From: Antennarius striatus
Taxonomy: Eukaryota > Chordata > Actinopteri > Lophiiformes > Antennariidae
Assembly: GCF_040054535.1 (NCBI RefSeq)
Contig: NC_090795.1
Span: forward strand, 5,927,501-5,991,500
Reading direction: 5' to 3'
DNA: 64,000 nucleotides
Shown here one piece after another: positions 38,751 through 50,548 of this stretch. Position numbers and translations under genes: made by a program. Each line of letters begins with the position of its first letter. Positions within the stretch are counted from its first letter, which is position 1. The notes under the pieces are model-generated. The model ran no database searches, was not told the origin of the DNA, and worked only from the letters and a program-made list of their open reading frames with translations.

Positions 38751-41700
38751 ATAAAATGGTGCCGTGTTCAATGAAACTTTAAAACTTCAATTCAATATAG
38801 CTGAAATAATCCTCTGACATTTTTCTTCTCTCCTTTATTTCTGATTCATTTGTCATGTGACCCTCTTTCGTGGCACAACTGAAAAGTTCTGCAGTCGCAT
38901 TTGTGAGTCACTTATTCCTCCTTATCCTGCTTGAGAACCCGCAATTGTACAATGATTGTAAAAGAATGGGTTTTTATTTTTGGCCCATGCTTTGATCGCT
39001 CCATATAAAATGTAATTACTAGTCCAGATCAATGAAAAGGGCAAAGATCCTTTGTAGCGCTCGGCTCGTCTTCACGAGAACTGATCTTACGTCATCCTTT
39101 GCTCACTCCTTATGAGGCCACAAGACTACCATTGGTCTAGGGTGTGGCACAGGGGGTTTCTGGGAGGGGGAGATGGAAAAGTGTTTCATCAGAAGTGCAT
39201 TTAATCATAGACTAAAGAATTTTAACAAGCGCAGCAAATTAATTCACCTTGACTTATCTTTGACTTCGGCCCATCTTTCATCTTTGGTTCAGACTGAGCC
39301 TGAGTTTACTGAGAAGAGCTAAGCAGTTTTATAAACATATTATGTAAAGTGGAAGATATTTTCAATTTTCAGAGTTGCATGAGTTCAGTCCTTTGAGTTT
39401 CTGCTGGATAGACTTTTTAGGGCTGTGCTCCTTGAAAATTACACACAATGACTTTTTTTTTTTGCCAGCCTTTCATTTGACTGTCATCATTGGGTGGCTT
39501 GTTAACCACAAGCCTTCAGCAAGTTTCCTGAAGGAGTGGATTGAGGCTCACATTAATCTCATTGCAGTGCCACCTTAACGCCTTAAAGGTCCCTTCCCAT
39601 TCAAAAATCGGTTTCTTTTCCTTTCCTTGAGTTGAATTTCGTGTTCAATCATTGAGTGAACTGTTTGCACTTTCAAATGCTAAAAGTGGAACATTTGCCT
39701 TTACTTAACAGCTTACTAGCATGATTAGTGACATCACAGTTAACTTTAAAGTCACTCCTGATGCAGTATGTTAAAACATTGAGAATTTACTTCTAAGTTA
39801 AATTCTGTGTTGAAGAATTAAACAATCATAACTTCATATTCATTTTGTTTTTAGAATTTTAATGATGTGGGAGGAGTCAAATTAATTTAAATAATTTTCA
39901 GTTAATTAAACTTCTGTAGAAGCTATAAACTATCACGTTTTAAAGTTTACTGTATATAAACACACTGTAAAACCGTGCACACATTGTCTCAACTGTTACA
40001 CTACTACATTCCCTCAAACTCACATGGCTCAGCACACCAGTGTGTGAAGGCAAACAATCATCCCCCTTTTTCTGGTTTGTGTGTGCTCCCTTTCTCTCAG
40101 TTGTCTATTTTTCACTGGCTTTATTTGGACATTTGTTTCTTTAGCCATTTGTTGGTCAAAGAAGAACTAAAGCAAAGATACCAGAAATTCCAGCATCTGC
40201 TTTCTTTAGTAAATCTTTGTTTACCTCAACATTAGTGCCGGGCTCCAAACGTAATCAGAGAAGTTTGCTTTTTGTTCCATTTATGAAACAGAATTTATAT
40301 ACAGGTAGTTTCCTTGACACAAACAGGGACCTCACTCAACATCTCCTGAATGTGTCCTGACTGCATGACAATACATGGCTGGTGGCTAACGTGTCGTTGT
40401 TGGCACTTGCGATATTAACTGTGCGTGTGGAAGACACGTTTCAATTGCTGCAAAACAATGTGTTGCATTATCACAAAATAAATCTCAATGGAGGAAATAT
40501 CTGTGCTCTCTCTACAGCAAACCTCATCTGCAATGAAGTCAACAAGACAATTAATGCCTGGTTTAGTTTTAATTCAAACCAAATGGAAGAGAATTTTATG
40601 TAAACATGTTTTACGATGAGACAATTTCTTTATACAAAAATAATACAGAATAACCATACAGGGGCAATTCACTCACTAAAAGGAGTTCCTACAGAGTCAA
40701 CGGTTCATCTTATCTTTGCGGACAAAAGATGTTTCTACATACTGTACTTTTGTTTGGAGAAAGCTTCCAGTGTCTTAGTAGAAGTTTGAGGTCAACAGGG
40801 GTTCAAATGTACCCACCAAACACCAAACCTGTTTGCTGTACCTACATTACAAGACAGTGTAGAAATTGGGGATCAAGATACATTTCTACATTAAAAGTGC
40901 AGCTTAATTTACTGTTTTTTTATATTAGAAAACTGTAAAAATAGAGAAGAAATAAGAAACTTTTGCTAAATACTCATGGCACGTTTAATGTCATGTATAT
41001 GTATATTATAATGTTTTGCAAGTACAATATTTACTGCATTTGTCATCTTAGTTTAGCATATTAGCATGCTATCATTTGCTGATACAAAACAAAGAGCAGT
41101 GTAGGGTTATGATATAACACATATTTGATTATAAAAGTCAAAACAAATTCTAAATTAAACTTAATAATGACCGAAAATAGTAACTCAAAGCTGGACAAAC
41201 ACGAACAGCCGACTGACTGTCACGGTCTTGCCTGGAGCCATGCTGCTTCTATTAGTGAACTGGGAAAATAAATAAATAAATAGATAGATAAAAATAGAAT
41301 ATTATTCCATGTCCTCCCTAACCCTTCTTGGTTAACACTGTTTTCCAACCAGGGTTTTATTAGATATAATGCTGCTGCTGCATAGATTCAATGCAGCAGC
41401 TCTGGATCAATCAGGGTAATTATAAAATCAATCATTATGGCAAATGTGATGTTTACTGTGAGTCATAGACGTTCACATCTTAAGGCTGTCTGATATCAGC
41501 CCCACTTAAAATGTTGGAAAACTTTCCACAGTAATCTTTTTTTTCTGCGCTGGTGTTTATATATATATTTATTTGTGAAAAACTGTACCACTTCCACCAG
41601 AAACAGCCACACTCATTGACACCCCCCCCCCCACACACACACACACACACTCACATACCCTTAGTCACTCTTTCCTTCAATGTGTGATTTAAAAAAGCTT

Positions 41701-43029
41701 CAAAGCCCATTTTAAATGTGAGTTCTCTCAGTTCCATCCAAGGTTAGCTTCAGGTTAATTGCTTACTTGAAATGGGTGATTATTAAAAGGTCTTGTTTCA
41801 CTTTTCATAATATCACTCAGGGACATCTTTGCTCAATATAACTGGTCAATCCAATTAGTGTAAGAAAACACATTTACATATCATAAAGACTGTTTGAGAA
41901 AAAGGCTTTGAAGGCTCTAAAATGACGGCACTTTTCAACTTATTTTACCAGCAAGGCTCACTGGAATTGCATGACCAATTTACAAGGTCTGGCCACCACT
42001 CCACTCATGGTCAGAAACTGTACTGAATGGATAGCAGACCCTGATAGCAAGAGCTATGGATTTTTTTAAAAAAAATTTAAAAGTATTTTGTGTTTATTTC
42101 CCAAAAGCCTTTCATGAAAAAATGTCAAACAAATTAAACACATCACAATGATTTTTTATTGAAGTGTTTCCAAGGATTATTTGCACAATTTAAGCTAACT
42201 TCACAGAGTTATTTGCATTCATTGCATGACTACATTTTCTCAGTTCACAGTATTAGTGCAAAAGTAGAAGAATAAGTACTTTATTTTCAATATATGTGAT
42301 GGAACAGCTAAATTCCCCTCGCATCACGTTCTAACTTTAATATTTGGCTTTGAAACACAATCATAGAGCCAGGATGTAGCACCAGCATCTTATACTAGCC
42401 ACAAATTCAACCAAACAAGACGTGCCAAGGATCAATTTAATCTAATGGCTGGAATGCAATTCAGATTTGCCTAAATTGTACTTTGTAAATAACTTGAGCC
42501 ATGAAAACAGAACATACTTATTAAACATCCAACTTAAATACTTTATTGTGTATTTAATCTTTAGATCAACTGCTGCTCGAAAAGAGAGAGATAATTCCAC
42601 TTAAGGTAATTCCACAAACAAGAGTCGATATATTAAAAAGGCGGAGAAAGCACTGCAGGCGCAAGAAACTTTAACTTAACACTGGAGACATGAGTTTTTC
42701 CGACTAGCAGCAACAACACTTTCTACAAAAATAAAAGCCTCTTAGTTTATATCTGTTCAAAAAGGCTCAATATGTTCTTATTCAGCCTACCAGAATGACA
42801 AGCAACACCATTGAGAAAATCTTTTTACCGCAATGCTACAAAAGAGCACAAAGATAATATCTTTGCTACAATACTTGGCCCTAATGAATTTTACAACAGA
42901 GCATGGGCCATGGCAGTATCATCTGCCGTTTAATAGAAATGCAGCTTTTCTTTAACTTTTGCATTTTGGATGTTTGTGGAGCTGCCACAGTTAAAAATTC
43001 AACTTGACCCACCAAAATGTATGAAAATG

Positions 43030-44066
43030 ATGGATAATGTGATGATTTATTGTATAATACCTTTTCCATAATAAAATCTGATCCATATATATTATCTGGT
43101 GCAGGTGTGTGATGCCTGGAATCAGCAGGACTCAACACAATAATACAGTAGCATGCATCAACCTGAGTTTGTGCAAAAATATACTTTCTCAATAGACATA
43201 AATATTAGAATAAAATTGATGGTGTAGGCAGAAACCTGGGAGTTTGTCGATTTGGGCAGCGTAGGATCGTTCTTAAATGTAAAGCTGACTCCCTCTTGTG
43301 GACAGAACTGGTATTGCATATCAACCCACAACCCGTATTTCCAAAGAAACAAGCTCCCCAGGCTTGACACCAACTTCTTACGCCACTGAAACACGTGACT
43401 GATCGTTTACACTCATAGCACACACACACAAACACACAAATTAAGCAGTGCGCACACATTGCTCTGTTTTGACATATTTTCAAACAAACTGAATTAAAGA
43501 ATATTGACTATCAGAACTATAAACTACTACAACATAGCTACAGGTAGTGATCTGTATAATTTACACCATCACTGTTTATATGATTAAGATACAACTGTAG
43601 TACTATTTGGCTGACTCCTTTTGCATAACATCCATAATGACAACAATCCTGCCTAAACTAACTACAGGACACCTGTCGTGGTTTTAGCCTTCCTGTTCGT
43701 AGCATATTAATGTTAACTCTCCTGTAATCTTTAACGTTTGTCTTTAATACTGTAGCTTCTAGACCTAGACAGAAGATAAATGCCCTCCTAAAAATATTTC
43801 CTATGTAAAGACGGCACTACGCACCCACACTCTGATAATGTGTTTTCACATCCTGAGCAGCAATGCAATACATAAATAAATACATAAAATCTATTTCATT
43901 GTTCATGCAAAACTAGAACATTTAGGTACCTTTCGGTACTTTCTTTAAAAACTTTAACATATCTGAAACTTTCCCTCAACCAGAGCATCTGAAGCTGATC
44001 ATTATGGTTTCTTGGCCTTGTCCATCCTGGAATGTTGTACTTCTACATAGACGTTCTGTTTGACTC
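43030..44066 (-). other. plscr1-like: scramblase 3' UTR and poly(A) region (predicted)
   Basis: After the TGA the minus strand has an ATTAAA at 43743-43748 and the first canonical AATAAA at 43046-43051. A 3' UTR of about 0.3 or 1.0 kb follows, depending on which is used. Confidence 0.4.
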
Positions 44067-44096
44067 TCAGTTAGTTGTTTCAAAAAACATGAAATC
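44067..44096 (-). CDS. plscr1-like: scramblase coding exon 6 (residues 218-226 and stop)
   Basis: Encodes DFMFFETTN and a TGA after the acceptor ttcctacacag. DFMFFE is the invariant end of the scramblase membrane helix. The exon continues into the 3' UTR. Confidence 0.92.
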   Translation of the reverse strand, partial: DFMFFETTN

Positions 44097-46859
44097 CTGT
44101 GTAGGAAGAACAAGAAAAAAGTGTTAATGGAAAACTAACAGCATTAAATTTATACACACCGAATGCCTCTAACTGCAGTTAAACATATCAGCTAAGGTGT
44201 GAAAACTATGCACTTACATGCTGCCACATTGAAAACCTGCTGAGATCAGAGTATTTTAGAGCACCAGCGTGGCTCTGCAGTATAAGGACAGGCTGTTTCA
44301 TATTTGTAGTGATTTAAGTGGTCGCACTGCCCGCAAAATGTGGGCTAAGTTTTAAAACGAGTGGTTGCTATGCAAAATGTTTGACAGCTAGTGAGGAGGA
44401 AAGTTCCCCACAAAGGATGGGTCATGTGAGGCTAAGTCTGGATCTGCAGCCACCACATCTTGGCAGTGGTTTCTCTCCTTTTTCTATGACAGAATCCCAA
44501 ACGGGAATACTACGGGGCTTTAATGTAAAGTAATTATGTCACTATTCTGAAAGCTCACAAACAACTAAACTATAAAATTGTGTGTTACTTCACTTACGAT
44601 GAGAAAACAGGCACCGATCATCGTAGCCTTCATTTTCACATCCAGGTCCATGGGGAACTTGATGCCAAAGTTGTCCGAATCTGTGAAGGCTTCCCGAAGA
44701 AGTCCTGTCCATTGCTTACTGATTTTCCCGATCTTACTGGTTTCATCCATTGTCAGAACCTGCAGAGAGAGCCATAAGGAAAAGAAAATATTAGCATGTG
44801 TTGTACTGGGATAGAGATCAGTCCCTAACTTCTGTAGTTATTGGAGAGAGATCATGGAACAAGTCATAACCCCGTCCAATTGCATCCATTTGCCTGCTGC
44901 CTACTGGCTCCAGAGCAGCTCTGGAAGACTGAGGACAGTAATATCACGCTTCAGTTATCCCCTCTCTGGGTCCGGTAAAAGGTCTGCATCACTGACCCAG
45001 ATCTCCTTCACAGCTCAGTTTAATAAAATCGTCTGAGCCGTACAACGATGGCAACACTGTGCCACACAAGAATGCGGCAAACGTCTCCATCCAAGCTACA
45101 GCCGACTGTGATTGGAAACATATTTTCTGCTCCGAACCACACGGAGGTTCCCTTAAAAAAAAAAAAGATGTAGTTTTGTTTTTTGGGGTTTTTCTGTTTG
45201 CATAAACTCACCTCAAAATCAACATCTGGAAGGCAGCTCCAGCCGCAGAAGGGCCCGTGGATCTTCAGCACAGGCTCGTTGTGTTCGTTCGCAACTATGA
45301 ATTTAGGGGAGAACGGATGCCACTGTTGTATAACGTACCCCACTGTGTTACCAGGGGGAGACTGCACCTCCAGCTGAGTGAGGGATTGTGGGAGAACAGA
45401 CCATGTAAAAGCTGAACCAAAGTCACTTTGTAATTTTACGAACGTCGAAAAAGTTATGTTCCGCTCACCTCTTGCAGACAACAAGGGAAGAAGCAGGACA
45501 TGCATTTGAGCGGCCTGGTGACGGTGATGACTTCCTGTCCGTAGTTATCGAGGACGTGGATGGTGAAGGGGCGCATGGGACCGCAGCACTGTCTGTTCAG
45601 ACAGTCATTCTCCTCCACGGCGTAGTAAATATTCTGACCCATGACGTTACGGACTTCGTATTTGTTATTGCTTTCGAAGCCAATAAGAGCTGCACGGAAA
45701 AAAAAGACACGTGTGAAGATGTTGAAGCTAAACAGAGCCGGCTAAATGTTCCACATGCACCTAAACGCTGATGCCAAAAAAACGGTGGGATGCTGGAAAT
45801 GAAACAGGAAGGGATTGCTAGTATACAAACTGTCCATGCCTGACTGAAATGAGTTGATGACATCAAATTTATAATACATTAAGAAGGATCAAGATGAAAT
45901 CAAACATTAAAGTTGACTACCAACTTTTTTCAGGTCAGAATCTGTGAATAAAAAGGGTTGAAAAATTGTAGATTTTTTTTGTTTTATTGATATTTTAAAT
46001 ACCTTTTTTCAAATCAAGGTTTAAAGCACACATAAATATTGCTATAAATCTGTGTGTGTTTCTTTTCTTTACCTTCAACAACCTCAATTTTCTGTTTGAT
46101 GAGCAGCTGATCCACCTGGAAAACCAGACGACAAGTACACATTTCTGTCATTTAAAGGTACAGTATATTTTTAGAAAAGGAGCTTCAGTTTACTGCTTGA
46201 CCAGCTGGTCAGTATCCTAAGAATAGTGACGCAAATGAATATTTATAGTAAGGAAAAGTGAGACTTGTTTATTCCTTCTCTTCATGAGCAAACAAACAAA
46301 CTTTCTGGAGGACTGGACTGACTTGAACTAACATTTATCAGCCACACTGAACAGATAAGATAAGATAAGTTTCATTTAAGTAGAATCTTTACAAAGACTA
46401 AGCCAGAGGTCCTGCTGATCCATCAGGAGGAGGATTATTAATACTGGTCGACGCTCTTTTGATACATCATTTGTGTCATCAGTGAAATAATTATCCATGT
46501 TTCTGTCATACATTACTCACAAAATGCCATTCTTTAGAGATACACTACTTTAAAAAAATGAAGTAGTAGATTTCTGAATTGAACTTTCACTAATCAACAT
46601 GAAGATAAAATGAATAAGGAACTAAAATACCATTTTTAATCCTCATATGAAACAAAATACAAAAAAACAACCTTATAATAAACACACAGTGGTGCATTTT
46701 AAAATAATATTATCACTATTTACTACTATTACTATTGTTGTTATTCTTGTTGTTACAGTTGAAGTGAAAGAACAACTAACGTAAGCGGACTCTTACCTGA
46801 GTCAGGTACTCTAACCCTGGCGGACAGCCTGGTATACTGGACACGGCGTACATATTCAT
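44067..46859 (-). CDS. plscr1-like: phospholipid scramblase, PLSCR1/2 type, 6 coding exons
   Basis: Scramblases of this family are Ca2+-binding, palmitoylated, single-pass membrane proteins tied to bilayer lipid mixing and, for PLSCR1, to signalling and nuclear roles. Six exons join in frame to 681 nt (226 residues plus stop). Visible: [12 protein letters not shown] (10-21), [10 protein letters not shown] (39-48), the Cys cluster CMSCFFPCC (98-106), [10 protein letters not shown], the segment [10 protein letters not shown] (174-183) matching the PLSCR1 nuclear-import region, the Ca2+-binding loop [12 protein letters not shown] (190-201), and a C-terminal membrane helix [17 protein letters not shown]. 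The Pro-rich N-terminus of human PLSCR1 (about 85 residues) is absent, so the size is nearer PLSCR2. Its position upstream of plod2 matches the tetrapod PLOD2-PLSCR block. I cannot say which PLSCR paralogue it is. Confidence 0.92.
44598..44759 (-). CDS. plscr1-like: scramblase coding exon 5 (residues 164-217; Ca2+ loop)
   Basis: 54 codons carrying [20 protein letters not shown] and the rest of the Ca2+-binding loop, then the start of the membrane helix [11 protein letters not shown]. The acceptor is tctctgcag and the donor ATC|GTAAGT. Confidence 0.94.
45212..45373 (-). CDS. plscr1-like: scramblase coding exon 4 (residues 110-163)
   Basis: Exactly 54 codons in phase 0, from [20 protein letters not shown] to [15 protein letters not shown]. 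The acceptor is ctcactcag and the donor GAG|GTGAGT. The matching human exon has the same size. Confidence 0.94.
45469..45689 (-). CDS. plscr1-like: scramblase coding exon 3 (residues 36-109)
   Basis: A 221-nt exon from [15 protein letters not shown] through the [20 protein letters not shown] core to the Cys-rich [12 protein letters not shown]. The Cys cluster is the palmitoylation site in PLSCR1; here the central Cys residues are replaced by Phe-Phe. The donor is GAG|GTGAGC. Confidence 0.94.
46073..46115 (-). CDS. plscr1-like: scramblase coding exon 2 (residues 22-35)
   Basis: A 43-nt exon encoding [14 protein letters not shown], matching human IDQILIHQQIELLE. The acceptor is ggttttccag and the donor GAAG|GTAAAG. 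Confidence 0.92.
46797..46859 (-). CDS. plscr1-like: scramblase coding exon 1 (residues 1-21)
   Basis: Starts at the first in-frame ATG after a likely acceptor (ttgacag, exon border near 46882), with A at -3. It encodes [10 protein letters not shown], then [11 protein letters not shown], and ends at CAG|GTAAGA. The upstream frame stays open, so an extra coding exon cannot be fully excluded, but the likely first exon holds no ATG. Confidence 0.85.
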
Positions 46860-46910
46860 CCTGCCAGCCTGGCGGGAGAGACCTGTCAACAGACGAGGCG
46901 TTTCAGGCCA

Positions 46911-46926
46911 CAGCGCCACCTTGTGT
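46911..46926 (-). promoter_or_regulatory. strong CTCF-like motif in scramblase intron 1
   Basis: The minus strand reads ACACAAGGTGGCGCTG, one mismatch from the vertebrate CTCF core. It lies about 30 bases upstream of the acceptor of the first coding exon. Confidence 0.5.
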
Positions 46927-47075
46927 TCATCTGCGTGTCACTCATACACAGATGGAGACAGATGGCTGCAGGAGATCAGCGGTTCTTATGTTTCTCCGCC
47001 TTTTCAAATGAACAGAACCTCCAGGAGCTCCACCATCGTGTTCGGTCCCACGCCCAGGCTCACAGCCTTGGGGGA

Positions 47076-47111
47076 GTGTGTGTGTGTGTGTGGGGAGGGG
47101 GGGGGGGGGGG
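47076..47111 (+). repeat. (GT)n followed by G15 run
   Basis: A short GT run passes into TGGGGA and then about 15 G. On the scramblase transcript this is a C-rich stretch inside intron 1. Confidence 0.9.
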
Positions 47112-47483
47112 CTGACGCAGACCTGACAGGGTGGGCGTCACAGATAATCTCGGTTATGTCTGGAAGTGACGGGATTCTAACGGGAACGCACCTCCCTGAG
47201 AAATCCGTTCACGCAATAGGCCAGTAAACAACACCACCCGTCTACGAAATGTAGGTCACATCAGCACACGTCTCTGTGAAGGTGTGAAGAGTTAAATCCC
47301 CTCATCGATAAATGTCCTGTCCGACGGACAGGAGCGCGCTGAGGTTAGATGCGCCTACTTTTTCATTCAGAGGAATTAGCGACTTTTTAAACGTGACCAT
47401 TTGTCAACGCGCGATTAATATACCGAAAATTTAACACTGGCCCTTGAATAAATGGATATTTTATTGTAATCGCGATTACTTAC

Positions 47484-47570
47484 CTGTATTTCACTTGCTG
47501 CTTAAAAGAAAAACAGGCCACTCTGAAACCAACACAATGGAATAAACCTATAATTTCATTGGTCAACGTC
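47484..47570 (-). promoter_or_regulatory. scramblase non-coding exon 1 and core promoter (predicted)
   Basis: A consensus donor (ATACAG|GTAAGT, exon end 47484) is preceded on the minus strand by a short ATG-free segment. A CCAAT box (47558-47562, minus) and a TGACGTT half CRE lie just upstream. A second CCAAT on the plus strand is at 47582-47586. The TSS is not determined. Confidence 0.45.
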
Positions 47571-47602
47571 ATTTCCATGCGCCAATGACAAGACGAGGGT
47601 CT

Positions 47603-47676
47603 AGAATAGAATGAAATAGAATAGAATAGAATAGAATAGAATAGAATAGAATAGAATAGAATTGAATAGAATTGAA
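47603..47676 (+). repeat. (AATAG)n microsatellite
   Basis: About 14 pentanucleotide units, slightly degenerate at the right end, just upstream of the predicted scramblase promoter. Confidence 0.95.
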
Positions 47677-48303
47677 TTTACCGGACTGTCATTTCGCAAA
47701 TTAGTATTTACTTTTGGCGAGAATTTATGTTCAATGGACGCACGCTTGCAGGATAGTTTTGTGTGTTTCAGAAGATTCGTCGGTGATATATTTTTAAAAA
47801 TTATTTTTTTACAGAATAAAGTTTGTATTTTTGTGAATTAGGTTTCATACGCTGGAGTTTTTGTTTGTGTGATTTCCTTGGAAAAATTGTCTATGTATTC
47901 TCCATATAAACGTCATTCATCGTTCATTCATAGTGCATTCTCCTGTACACTTTCATTAGCAAATATCCAGAGGACTTCCAGAAAATAATCAACTATATTG
48001 TAGGTCATAAAAAAATGATGGCAATTTTTAAAAGGTAATCTGATCAGATTGTACTACATAAACGCAATGGTAGGAGAAGTTAAGATAACGACAAAAACAG
48101 TTGAAGTCACCTGTGGGATTTTGGTGATGTGTTTACTGTCACGGATCAAACATGAATTTATTAATACAATTTGTCAACGCTTCCCTGCGTTAGAAGATTT
48201 ATTAAATGTGAACTGATAACGCATAAAATATGTAGGAAATGTAAAATCTCAGAAAAGATTCAATGTAACCCAAAGTAATAATAATAATAATAATTTCACT
48301 ACA

Positions 48304-50324
48304 TAGTGGGCCTGTTTCACAAAGCAGGTTTAGTGGTAATCCTGGCTATGTTAACCCTGAAATCAGGTGAAAACCAGGGTTTCTGGTTTCGCAATTGGAG
48401 GCAACTTAACCCAAAGTCAGAGGAGTAACCTTGACCTGTTTCATGAAGCAAGGTAAACTGAACCTCTGAGATTGTTACCATAGTAACAGACTTTGAAGCT
48501 AACCTGGTCGGGAGCAGGTTTTATTCCACAAACCCAGGGTTTCCTCTGATTCTGCCCTTTCACAACCTAATCTATCCTCACATCGGCAGTATAACGAATC
48601 ACAGTCACGTTTTCACATCCCATCAGGTATTTTGTGTAGCGCTACGTTTAGTTTTTAGTTTTTTATTTTCAAATTTAGTTCTCTATACAACGTGGGTGAT
48701 GCTCAGTGTGGTTCTATTTGAAACAGCTTTGACAATTTGGTCAATTTTCCTGAGCATAAACCCGTCAGTCATTAAGGAGTTCCACAGGATTACAGGTGAA
48801 TGATGCAGACATCTGAAAAATGAATTTGAAATTATGTTTTCTTAATGGCATTGTGCTGCAACCTCAGAATTGTATTAGTAACTTTAAATTCTTTAGAATT
48901 TCCCAATGTGAATGGCTGCAAAGATTGAACCCACATTCCAATCAAAGGCCCCTCACATAATGAGGCTAATGATGTGAATAGGAAGTCTATTCACATCATA
49001 AATGTGCAGGTACATGTAAAGTGACTACTGTTTCAACATGTTAGAGACTACGTCATAGATGAACTAACACCTGTCCAAATCACGTGTGATTGATGCTGCA
49101 GACTACATTTCTGGGGTTGCTTCATGACTCACAGATATGTGCTGAGTCTTACCTGAGGAGCAGACCTTGCCATGGTCAGTAAAGAAAATATTTTCACAAT
49201 AATTCACTTGTCACTCTAATAAATCCAATATACATCAGAGGAAACTTTGATAGCTTTTATCTGGAGGACACAGATTACCCAGGCAACCGAGGCTGCTGAA
49301 CCCTTAAGAGAACTTCAACTGGGTTTCACTGCAGGATAAGAATCCAAGTGGAGATGACCATAGCTCCAGTTTCCAGTGCTGATTCCAGTGCTTACGTCAC
49401 CTCAGAATGATTCCTGCGAGGGTCACAATAAAGTCACAATAGACATTTAATTTGGTCATCTTTATTTCTTATAAATACAAAGTTTGTTTTTGTATCATTC
49501 CAAAAGTCAAGATTGTCACAGTTAACATGATTCACCATCACCCACCTCTAATTTGTGCTCCAGTATATCTATTTCCAGATATGCACTCCAAATCTGGAGG
49601 TCCAAGTATACCATTTCTTTATCTGTTTTCTGTATTTTTTTTTAAAAGCGAATTCTATAACGTTCTTTAACAGATAGCTGAGAATACATGAGGCGGACAT
49701 TGAAACATACAATTACATATGAATTCCACCGAATGAACCCCTGGTGTTTATTGAACATCTTTGTCACTTGGCAGTCAATGAACAGGGATCCTTCTGCTAC
49801 TGTCCAGCCTTGCTGTTAAAAAAGCATGAGAAAGTCTCAATACTTCAGTGGAGGCTAAATGTCGCTGTTTTTCACCAGAATGTTAATCAATGTAAAAGGA
49901 ACTGTCAGTAACATAAAATATTAGACCACCTTGTTTTCTTCAATTTCTTCAATTTCTTGTTAATTTCTTTTTCTTTTTATCAAATAAGAACTCCTGTGTG
50001 TATCATGTAACTAACAGACTTTGAATGCCTAAAAGCAGTTACAAGCAGTACAATGCCACAGCTATTGATGTAAAAACTAAAGCAGTTTTGGCTATTATCA
50101 AGAAAACCATGCAAAATGGCTAGATTTCACCTCTTGATTTCAGTTCTTATATAATATAGGTATACGTAATGGTATGAATATTCTTGTCAACTGTTTGTAA
50201 TGTGCATATGCCATTTTACTTTTTTATTTATATACATTAGAAAATTTTAAATAGATTTCATTTTTAAACAGAACTTGGTTTTACTCAGGGTTTGTTAACC
50301 CTGCTTCATGAAACTGACCCACTG
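48304..50324. mobile_element. non-autonomous DNA transposon with terminal inverted repeats (hAT-like)
   Basis: The left end TAGTGGGCCTGTTTCACAAA is inverted at the right end, which on the minus strand reads CAGTGGGTCAGTTTCATGAA; both continue into GCAGG. Flanking octamers tcactaca (48296-48303) and gaactaca (50325-50332) match at 6 of 8 positions, as expected of an old 8-bp target duplication. With a CAGTGG-type end this suggests hAT. A third copy of the terminal motif lies inside at about 48434-48453. No transposase reading frame is present. PIF/Harbinger is the alternative, since the classification rests on a degraded target site. Confidence 0.6.
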
Positions 50325-50387
50325 GAACTACATTCCACACAGTTGATATGCACTTGAACTTCATGTGCGCGTCATTCCGCTGTCTTT

Positions 50388-50403
50388 CCTCTAGAGGGCA
50401 GTG
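50388..50403 (+). promoter_or_regulatory. CTCF-like motif
   Basis: The plus strand reads CCTCTAGAGGGCAGTG, a one-mismatch CTCF core pointing rightwards. It lies about 60 bp beyond the right end of the inverted-repeat transposon. Confidence 0.45.
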
Positions 50404-50489
50404 TTGGGCTGGCGATGCTCAACTCCATAGCCATTACTAAGACTAATGCACAAATTGCCTTTTCATTGCAAAACAAAATGGTCACATTG

Positions 50490-50492
50490 ACA

Positions 50493-50545
<53 letters not shown>
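50490..50545 (+). repeat. (CA)n microsatellite
   Basis: About 28 units with one interruption (cata). Confidence 0.96.

Positions 50546-50548
<3 letters not shown>

Larger units (their letters stand above)
36000..43029. other. intergenic region between the scramblase and plod2
   Basis: No gene is supported. It holds the (CA)n tract at 36545-36639, a pyrimidine-rich low-complexity block at 38534-38750, a C10 run with (AC)n at 41626-41650, and otherwise AT-rich unique DNA. The parts nearest 36 kb and around 39.0-39.2 kb are the least repetitive and could hold plod2 regulatory elements. Confidence 0.6.
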
